DNA of 64,000 bases from Salvia splendens (lineage: Eukaryota > Streptophyta > Magnoliopsida > Lamiales > Lamiaceae): positions 26,447,322 to 26,511,321 of the forward strand of contig NC_056032.1 of NCBI RefSeq assembly GCF_004379255.2, written 5' to 3'. A program made the position numbers and the translations under genes. Below, in pieces: positions 57,432 to 64,000 of this stretch. Each line of letters starts with the position of its first letter. The stretch's first letter is position 1. Below the pieces are notes generated by a model that ran no database searches, was not told where the DNA came from, and saw only the letters and a program-made list of their open reading frames with translations.

Positions 57432-59510
57432 ATGCATACCAGATCACATAACACCCATAATACCGTTCGTGATAACCGTGAGGAAGCTAGTCCAGCTCGC
57501 AGGTCTGAAAAACGGCCTCGGGAGACATCTACCTCCGGTTCTCACGAAGAAGGAACAAGCCACTCCAGGAGAGATCGCACCGAGTCTTCCCAGCAGCCCG
57601 ATTTAAATGAAGCTGTCAAGCTGTTCTTGGCCGAGAAGCAGGAGGAGTTCTTAACCTTCCTGCAGAAGAGCCAACAGCCGGAGAAGACAACGGCGGATTC
57701 TCCCTCCTCATCCAGACATGAAAGTCACTACCGCAGTAGTGACGTGTCTTCCAGGAGAAAGAATCCTCAACCCCGACATGTTCCTGTTCCTCCTCGGTAC
57801 CGGAACCACAGGAGAACTCCATCTCCTCCGTACCGAAGAGATGTCGGGTTCGCCATGTACGGAGCATTAAAGACTCCGTTCTCGGACGATATCACCCGAA
57901 CTCCTTTGCCGCGGAACTACCGGACACCGTCAATGACTTATGACGGGCTAGTGGATCCTCATGACTTCTTGGGATGCTATCAATATAATATGGCGAACCA
58001 GGGTCTCAATGAGGTCCATATGTGCAAGCTGTTCCCCGAGCTGCTCATCGGGAACGCCAGAAGGTGGTTCGACAGCCTTCCTCAAGGCAGCATTAGATCC
58101 TACCGAGATCTAATGGATGCTTTCCACAGGAGGTTCTTTCAGAAAGCGGAAGCCCGAATTACTTCGGCTCAGCTGCTTTCTATACGTCAAGGTCGCGACG
58201 AAAAGATCAGCGACTTCCTGACGAGATTCCATAAGGAATGCCTACAAGTAGATAATCTCAATGATCTACTTGTCATTTCGGCATTCCAAAATGGAATCCT
58301 GCCCGGAGCTCTCTACAGAAAGCTCGTGGAGTGCGGTCCGCAAACAGCTCAAGAAATGTGGGACATTGCGGACCAGTTTTCCCGTGCGGATGAGGCAGAC
58401 CGTCGAAAACGGTCTTTAGACAGCTCATCCCGAGAAGAGAAAAAGAAGCCCGATCAAAGCGGCCAGGTGCTTCCTCGCCGAACTCCTTTTGAAAGAATTC
58501 AAAGGGCACCGGTACAAGGCAGATTGGGGCCACGTCTCAATCCTGAGAAGCCGCCCGCTCAGTTCGTACCATTAAACAAGTCAAGAGCGGAAATTTTCGA
58601 ACTACATTCCGATATGTTCGAAAAACCAAAGCGGATGACGAAATCAGCCGCGCGGCGACCTCAGGATCAATATTGCTCCTTCCATCAAGCCCACGGTCAC
58701 GATACCGAGGAGTGCCGAAATTTGGCTGCAGGTATTGATGTTCTTGTGAAAACAGGAACGTTAAAAAAATACCAAAGCAAGCAGCCGAAAAAGAACAAAA
58801 GGCAGAGAGGTGCGAACTGCAATCCTCAGGATCCGAAAAGGCATGAGGATCCCGAAGACGACGACGAGCCGCAATATGATGGAGTAATCCAGACTATTGA
58901 TGCTCTCCCTGCCGGGAAGACTAAGTCGTCCCTAAAAGCAGAACGCAGAGGTTCCAATCAAGAGGAGCCAACACATAAAAGGCTGAAGAAAGACGAAGTG
59001 ATTACATTTTCAGATGCCGATCCCGTCCCAGCCATCTCTCCTCACCAAGACGCTATTGTCATTCAAGCCGGAGTGGCAAACAAACTGATCCACAGAGTAT
59101 TTGTGGATACAGGAGCGTCAGTCAGCATTCTTTTTAAAGAATGTTTCGATAAAATGGAAGTGGATCCAGCTCGGCTCAGTCCGGCTCCACTTCCTCTGAA
59201 AAGTTTCGCCCAGGAGGACACCCGCCCTGAAGGTATTATCAGCCTTCCGATCACGGTGGGAAAAGCGCCTACAAGCTCCAATACGATGATCGAGTTCTTT
59301 GTGGTGAAAGCTCGGTCCCCGTACAACATCATCCTGGGGAGAGACTGGCTCAACACAGTTCGGGCCGTTTGCTCTACTTATCACCTCACCATCAAGATCC
59401 CCACTAAAGGTGGGATAGCGGTCATCCGAGGTGATCAAAAGAGAGCAAAAGAATGTCTGCAGATTGCGCTTAAAAGTGCCGAGCAATCAGTTCGGCACCA
59501 TCAAGCATAG
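57432..59510 (+). CDS. Gag-protease of the Tat-like element
   Basis: The frame is open from a GTG at 57297 inside the LTR, but ATG 57432 after a 12-A run (MHTRSHNTHNTVRDNREEA) is the credible start, giving 692 residues. The N-terminus is Arg/Ser/Pro-rich and disordered. The gag domain is at ~165-320 (DGLVDPHDFLGCYQYNMANQ, ARRWFDSLPQGSIRSYRDLM, FQNGILPGALYRKLV). A CHHC-type finger follows (CSFHQAHGHDTEEC, ~415), then an aspartic protease (VFVDTGASVSILF, ~558; NIILGRDWL). It ends at TAG 59508-59510, followed in frame by CAATCA. It makes the capsid and the enzyme that cleaves the polyprotein. Confidence 0.93.
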   Translation: MHTRSHNTHNTVRDNREEASPARRSEKRPRETSTSGSHEEGTSHSRRDRTESSQQPDLNEAVKLFLAEKQEEFLTFLQKSQQPEKTTADSPSSSRHESHYRSSDVSSRRKNPQPRHVPVPPRYRNHRRTPSPPYRRDVGFAMYGALKTPFSDDITRTPLPRNYRTPSMTYDGLVDPHDFLGCYQYNMANQGLNEVHMCKLFPELLIGNARRWFDSLPQGSIRSYRDLMDAFHRRFFQKAEARITSAQLLSIRQGRDEKISDFLTRFHKECLQVDNLNDLLVISAFQNGILPGALYRKLVECGPQTAQEMWDIADQFSRADEADRRKRSLDSSSREEKKKPDQSGQVLPRRTPFERIQRAPVQGRLGPRLNPEKPPAQFVPLNKSRAEIFELHSDMFEKPKRMTKSAARRPQDQYCSFHQAHGHDTEECRNLAAGIDVLVKTGTLKKYQSKQPKKNKRQRGANCNPQDPKRHEDPEDDDEPQYDGVIQTIDALPAGKTKSSLKAERRGSNQEEPTHKRLKKDEVITFSDADPVPAISPHQDAIVIQAGVANKLIHRVFVDTGASVSILFKECFDKMEVDPARLSPAPLPLKSFAQEDTRPEGIISLPITVGKAPTSSNTMIEFFVVKARSPYNIILGRDWLNTVRAVCSTYHLTIKIPTKGGIAVIRGDQKRAKECLQIALKSAEQSVRHHQA

Positions 59511-59516
59511 CAATCA
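59508..59516 (+). promoter_or_regulatory. Possible stop-codon readthrough signal between gag-protease and pol
   Basis: UAG CAA UCA fits the tobamovirus-type readthrough context UAG CAR YYA. Pol continues in the same frame with no further stop over the 11 codons to the ATG at 59544. The match is seen in the sequence; use as a recoding site is inferred. Confidence 0.6.
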
Positions 59517-59543
59517 CAGCAACCGGAGTCAGAGGCAAGCGAG

Positions 59544-62500
59544 ATGACCGAAGTCACTTCAGAGCCGAACTCAATGACCGTTCAGTTATACGAAGATGAT
59601 CCATCCAGAACGGTCAAGATCGGCTTCGCAGGAACGCCTCTACTCCGGGAAAAGACCATTCAGCTCCTCAAGGAGTACAAAGATGTCTTTGCATGGTCTC
59701 CGTTGGACATGACCGGAGTGCCCCCCAAGGTAATCACTCATCGGTTAAATATTGATCCTTCAATCCGGCCAGTAAAACAGAAGCAAAGACTCTTTGCGGC
59801 AGAAAGAAGCCAAGTCATCCATGACGAAGTCCGCCAATTACTAAAAGCGGATGTACTATTCGAGGTGAAATATCCTTCTTGGGTGGCCAATCCTGTGATG
59901 ATCAAGAAAAAAGAAGGAGGATGGCGGATGTGCATAGATTTTACCGATCTAAACAAGCACTGTCCTAAAGATTGCTATCCCCTTCCGAATATAGATAAAA
60001 AAGTAGAAGCTTTGATCGGCTTCGAAATTTTCTGTTTTCTTGATTTATACAAAGGATATCACCAAGTGTTGATGGATGAGAGTGACGCTCCGAAAACAGC
60101 TTTCATTACCGATTTCGGCATTTTCGCTTATAAAAAGATGCCATTCGGTTTAAAGAATGCCGGAGCCACTTATCAAAGGATGGTAGACAAGCTTTTTCGG
60201 CACCTAATCGGAAAACAGGTTGAAGTGTATGTCGACGACATAGTTGTCAAAAGCAAAAGCACTTCGGAGTACGAAGACAACCTCAAATCCACTCTCGACG
60301 TGCTCCGAAAAGCCAACCTCAAACTCAACCCCCAAAAATGTACCTTTTTGGTAGATTCGGGAAAATTTCTGGGTTGTTGGGTTTCAAAGGACGGACTCAA
60401 GGCAAATCCCTCAAAAGTTCAAGTTATTCAGAACATGGCGATGCCGAAGTCCATACACGATGTGCAAAGACTAACTGGATGTCTAGCCGCATTGAATAGA
60501 TTCCTTTCCCAAGCAGCCGAAAAACAACTGCCGTTCTTCAAAGTGTTAAAAAAGGCACCAAAGTTTGAGTGGGGAGCCGAGCAGAAAAAGGCTTTTGACG
60601 AGCTCAAAAGTTATTTAGCCGAGCTTCCAATTCTCTCTGCTCCAACAGATGCCGAAGTGATTTTCTTATACTTAGCGGCATCCGATCAAACCATTAGCGC
60701 GGTGCTTGTACGAGAAGAAGGCCTAAAGCAGTTTCCCATCTACTTTACAAGCCGAGCATTAAGAGGTCCAGAAACAAGGTATCAACCTCTGGAAAAAATT
60801 GCTCTGGCGTTAGTAAATGCAGCAAGGAGACTGCGGCCATACTTCTATGCTCACAAGGTATGCGTCTTAACCGATCTGCCTCTTCGGCAAGTTTTGACCA
60901 AGCCAGAAGCATCAGGCAGAATCGCCAAATGGGCCATAGAGCTGGGAGAACACTCAATCGAGTACCTACCTCGAAAAGCCATCAAGGGACAAGCCTTGGC
61001 AGATTTTCTTGCAGAGGCCAAGTTCGATCAAGCAATCCCTGTCATTGCCGAACAGAAAAATTCTGCCAATGCCGAACTAGCACAGCCCTTGGAATCCGAA
61101 GAAGAGCCGCCGGACTGCTGGAGCGGATTCGTAGATGGAGCTTCGAATAAAACGGGAAGTGGAGCTGGTATTCTGCTTATCGCTCCCGATGGACACGAGG
61201 TAACCTATTCACTTCGGTTCTCATTCCCAACCACTAATAACGAAGCCGAATACGAAGCCCTCCTTGCCGGACTCCAGCTAGCACAAAGTCTATGTATCAA
61301 GTCTCTCAAAATCCATTGTGATTCACAAGTCATAGTGAATCACATGTTGGGTACAAGTGAAGCCCGTGATGAGAGGATGAGGAAATATTTAGACAAAGCG
61401 CAAAGCATTAGCCGAAGTTTCTCTTATTTTCGGATAATCCGCATTCCCAGAGCAGAAAACAGCCGAGCAGATACTTTAAGTAAGTTAGCCGCATGTCCAA
61501 GCTCAAAGGTGGAGGAATTGATGCATCGAAGCATTGATGAAGCTGAGGTACATTCAGTAACCAGCTCGCCGAACTGGATGACGCCGATCTTACAGTATCT
61601 AGATCAAGGACAACTGCCCGAGGATAAGAGAGAAGCTCGGAAAATCACATGCCGAGCACTTCGGTACGAACTTCATGGAGGAGTCTTATACAGAAAGTCC
61701 TACCTTCAGCCGTTATTACGATGTATAGGGCCAGAAGAGACGGACTACATCCTCAGAGAAGTTCATGAAGGATCGTGCGGCAGCCACATCGGAGCTAGAG
61801 CTTTAGCTAAAAAAGTTCTAAGATGGGGATATTATTGGCCAACCTTGGTACAAGAAGCAGTGCAGCTCGTCAAGACATGCCCGAAGTGCCAAATCCATGC
61901 AAATATCCCAAGGATGCCGCAGACCGATCTATCCACTATGCAAAGCCTTTGGCCTTTTATGCAATGGGGTATAGACATAGTAGGACCACTACCACAAGCT
62001 CCTCGGCAAATAAAATTCCTAATCGTTGCCGTGGACTACTTTACGAAGTGGGTGGAAGCTGAACCATTAGCTACGATAACGAGCTCGAAGGCATTGGATT
62101 TCGTCTGGAAGAACATAGTGTGCCGATTTGGCATACCCCACATCCTCATCTCGGATAACGGGACTCAGTTCACCGACAAGACGTTCAAGAATTGGTGCCA
62201 AGAGCTGAATATTCAACAGCGGTTCACTTCGGTCTCTCATCCACAAGCAAACGGACAAACGGAGGTAACAAATCGTATCCTGGTGAAAGGGTTAAAAGCT
62301 CGGTTAGAACAAGCCAAAGGACAATGGGTAGAAAATCTCCCTCAAGTCCTATGGTCCTACCGAACTACACCCACAACCTCCAACGGTGAAACTCCGTACA
62401 GTCTTGTGTACGGCACTGAAGCCGTGATTCCGGTGGAGATCGGCATACCCAGTCCCCGAACTCTAAATTTCTCAGCAGAAATGAATGACGACGGACTGAG

Positions 62501-62807
62501 AGCCGAGCTAGATCTTGCCGAAGAAAGAAGAGAATTGGCATGCATAAAAGCAGCCAAGTACAAGGAGCAAGTAGCCCGGTATTACAACCAAAGGGTGAAG
62601 AAGCTGCAATTTCAAGTGGGAGATCTCGTCTTGAGAAACAACGAAGTAAGCCGAGCAGAAAAGCTGGGCAAGCTCGAACCCACATGGGAAGGTCCGTATC
62701 GGGTGTCAGAAGTCATCGGCAAAGGGTCTTACAAATTGGCTCACATGTCAGGAGAACAGGTACCCCGAACATGGCACATTTCCAACCTCAAGAAGTTCCA
62801 TTTGTAA
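59544..62807 (+). CDS. Pol of the Tat-like element: RT, RNase H, second RNase H, integrase
   Basis: 1087 residues from ATG 59544, or a fusion to gag-protease if the UAG at 59508 is read through. RT at ~60-330 (WRMCIDFTDLNKHCPKDCYP, FLDLYKGYHQV, YVDDIVVKSKS at ~229). First RNase H at ~370-480 (LYLAASDQTISAVLV, YFTSRALRGPETRYQ, LTDLPLRQVL). Second, archaeal-type RNase H at ~528-655 (GFVDGASNKTGSGAGILLI, NNEAEYEALLAGLQ, CDSQVIVNHMLG, ADTLSKLA). Integrase: zinc site (HEGSCGSHIG, CPKCQIHA, ~735), DDE core (GIDIVGPLP at ~810, ISDNGTQFTD, HPQANGQTEVTNR) and C-terminal tail (FQVGDLVLR, WEGPYRVSEVIGKGSYKL). All catalytic acids are visible. Known for the lineage: the second RNase H may add RNA-DNA hybrid cleavage. 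Confidence 0.95.
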   Translation: MTEVTSEPNSMTVQLYEDDPSRTVKIGFAGTPLLREKTIQLLKEYKDVFAWSPLDMTGVPPKVITHRLNIDPSIRPVKQKQRLFAAERSQVIHDEVRQLLKADVLFEVKYPSWVANPVMIKKKEGGWRMCIDFTDLNKHCPKDCYPLPNIDKKVEALIGFEIFCFLDLYKGYHQVLMDESDAPKTAFITDFGIFAYKKMPFGLKNAGATYQRMVDKLFRHLIGKQVEVYVDDIVVKSKSTSEYEDNLKSTLDVLRKANLKLNPQKCTFLVDSGKFLGCWVSKDGLKANPSKVQVIQNMAMPKSIHDVQRLTGCLAALNRFLSQAAEKQLPFFKVLKKAPKFEWGAEQKKAFDELKSYLAELPILSAPTDAEVIFLYLAASDQTISAVLVREEGLKQFPIYFTSRALRGPETRYQPLEKIALALVNAARRLRPYFYAHKVCVLTDLPLRQVLTKPEASGRIAKWAIELGEHSIEYLPRKAIKGQALADFLAEAKFDQAIPVIAEQKNSANAELAQPLESEEEPPDCWSGFVDGASNKTGSGAGILLIAPDGHEVTYSLRFSFPTTNNEAEYEALLAGLQLAQSLCIKSLKIHCDSQVIVNHMLGTSEARDERMRKYLDKAQSISRSFSYFRIIRIPRAENSRADTLSKLAACPSSKVEELMHRSIDEAEVHSVTSSPNWMTPILQYLDQGQLPEDKREARKITCRALRYELHGGVLYRKSYLQPLLRCIGPEETDYILREVHEGSCGSHIGARALAKKVLRWGYYWPTLVQEAVQLVKTCPKCQIHANIPRMPQTDLSTMQSLWPFMQWGIDIVGPLPQAPRQIKFLIVAVDYFTKWVEAEPLATITSSKALDFVWKNIVCRFGIPHILISDNGTQFTDKTFKNWCQELNIQQRFTSVSHPQANGQTEVTNRILVKGLKARLEQAKGQWVENLPQVLWSYRTTPTTSNGETPYSLVYGTEAVIPVEIGIPSPRTLNFSAEMNDDGLRAELDLAEERRELACIKAAKYKEQVARYYNQRVKKLQFQVGDLVLRNNEVSRAEKLGKLEPTWEGPYRVSEVIGKGSYKLAHMSGEQVPRTWHISNLKKFHL

Positions 62808-63458
62808 GAGACAGTCCGGTCAGTCAGTCTTGAGTCCTGTTCGGTCAATGTGCTTTCTTTGGTTTGCTTGGTCTTTGTTTGTCTCTGTGCGTTTTGTCTG
62901 TGTGTTTTGTCTGTCTCTGTGCGTGTCGTCTCTTACAAATGTTACTGAGGTATCTTGTTCTTCGAAGGCTGATCCCCTTCTTAGAACATATACAAGCCAA
63001 CGATTGTGAGTCAAAGCTTCTAAAGAGGATACAAGACCACAATTCAGCTTAAACAAGCAGTTCGTCTGAAACAAACTGCAATAAGCCAACGATTGTGAAG
63101 TCCAAGCTTCTAAAGAGGATACAAGACCACAATTCAGCTTAAGAATCAAGCACTTCGTCTGAAACGAACTGCAACAAAAGTCCGATTCACGCGATAAAAC
63201 TTGCCTGAATTAGGACAAGGGAAAGTCCGATCCACGCGATAAAACTCGCCGAATTAGGACAAGGGAAAGTCCGATCCCCAAATTAGGACAACGGAAAGTC
63301 CAATCCGAGCGATAAAACTCGCCAAATTAGGACACAAACCAAGTCCGGTCAAAGAAGAGTTTACTTCATAAGACCGAGGACAAACATCAACTTACCCCGT
63401 ACCTTTATCCAGAATGCCGAAGTGACTCGCTTCGCCGAAGTGATTCACTTCGTTTTTC
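62808..63458 (+). repeat. 3' spacer of the Tat-like element with two tandem repeat families
   Basis: Between the pol stop and the PPT there are no genes. An ~88-bp unit with AGCCAACGATTGTGA and GAGGATACAAGACCACAATT occurs twice (from 62995 and 63083). A ~40-50-bp unit with AAAGTCCGATCCACGCGATA and GAATTAGGACAAGGG occurs about four times (63177-63345). Small frames here are repeat artefacts. Confidence 0.85.
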
Positions 63459-63466
63459 GGGGGGGG
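63459..63466 (+). other. Polypurine tract of the Tat-like element
   Basis: GGGGGGGG is followed by TAG and then the LTR start TGATGG. It primes plus-strand synthesis in this class of element. Confidence 0.8.
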
Positions 63467-63469
63467 TAG

Positions 63470-64000
63470 TGATGGGGTACGGACTAAACAAGCCCATCAG
63501 CCCAAAGCCCAAGGAAGAGTATCAGTTCGGCATTACCAAAGAGTTCGGCCCCAGCCTACAGCTCGGTAAAAGCCGACCAGTCAAGCTCTACTCTCAGATC
63601 GGCTAAAGCTGCTCGGCAATAGTTCAGCAGTTCGGTCTCAGTATTCGACCGAACTGGAAGATAGTCAACTCATGCAGGATCACATGCAGGATAGTGGACC
63701 AAGTACAGAGATAGTGGACTCATGCCGGATCTCATGCAAGATAGTGGACCCATGCAGGATCTCCATGACCTCCACGACATCCACAACCATCATTAGTGGT
63801 GATGCAAGCCACGATCTTAGTTCAATGTATAAATAGAACTTAGATCAGATAGAAAAAGTTAAGTTCTAAAGAAGTTCTCTAGAGATCAAATATCAAATAG
63901 CAAGTCTGTATTGTAAGCTGTAGAAAACAGATCAAGCAATACAACTCTGCCCTCTTTTCTTCCCGTGGACGTAGATTTACCTCAGTAAATCGAACCACGT
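63470..64000 (+). repeat. 3' LTR of the Tat-like element, cut by the window end
   Basis: The 531 visible bases match the 5' LTR with no difference noted. About 65 bases and the right target duplication lie outside the window. Confidence 0.93.

Larger units (their letters stand above)
56753..64000 (+). mobile_element. Tat/Retand-like gypsy retrotransposon, right end beyond the window
   Basis: The 5' LTR is at 56753-57348; PBS TGGCGCCGTCTGTGGGAA; a gag-protease frame; a pol frame with two RNase H domains; a repeat-bearing spacer; PPT; and a 3' LTR starting at 63470 and cut by the window end after 531 bases. The overlapping part of the two LTRs looks identical. Preceding bases AACAT (56748-56752) are the candidate target duplication. 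The dual RNase H arrangement, with a second archaeal-type domain before integrase, is the hallmark of the Tat lineage. It appears intact and young. Confidence 0.95.

Overview
This window is plant nuclear DNA made almost entirely of nested transposable elements. No host single-copy gene, tRNA, rRNA or CRISPR array could be supported. The overall AT-richness, (TA)n microsatellites, Stowaway-type elements, plant-type Ty1/copia and Ty3/gypsy retrotransposons, and Mutator-like elements (MULEs) carrying FAR1-like transposase and ULP1-like protease genes point to a dicot-like flowering plant. The species cannot be named from the sequence; a Lamiales-like dicot is only a guess.

Left part (1-31.7 kb): a chain of MULE-type elements, each bounded by (TA)n arrays. 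It holds three ~665-bp non-autonomous copies (A, B, C; 1633-3645), a large MULE1 (3693-17840), a 320-bp element D, a MULE3 remnant (18222-20406), a 286-bp element E, a large MULE2 (20806-31437) and a further fragment F. MULE1 and MULE2 each carry a FAR1-type transposase and a ULP1-type gene in convergent orientation; all four genes are decayed by stops or frameshifts. MULE1's transposase is also split by a 4.48-kb solo LTR (TSD ATTAC), which itself holds a 1016-bp hAT element (TSD TGTGTATG). Each MULE family is filled, in its introns and flanks, with its own short motif (AAAATGATA, TATGACCC or TTGACATT). The motif's orientation flips between the two halves of the element. The MULE1 ULP1 gene has all the catalytic residues; MULE2 and MULE3 share a Cys-to-Ser change.

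Middle part (31.7-50 kb): an Athila-like gypsy element (5' LTR, PBS, gag only). Its LTR carries a 681-bp internal duplication and was invaded by a minus-strand Ty1/copia element with two ~1.46-kb LTRs and an extra PBS plus leader beyond its 3' LTR. Then follow a palindromic LTR-like fragment, a Helitron-like 3' end, a Stowaway element, and a second Stowaway split by a 1405-bp solo LTR.

Right part (50-64 kb): two young, apparently intact gypsy retrotransposons. The first (50192-55762) has visibly identical 547-bp LTRs, a CTTAG target duplication and one gag-pol ORF ending in a chromodomain. The second (56753 to beyond the window) is Tat/Retand-like with dual RNase H; its gag-protease and pol are in one frame, separated by a UAG in a tobamovirus-type readthrough context.
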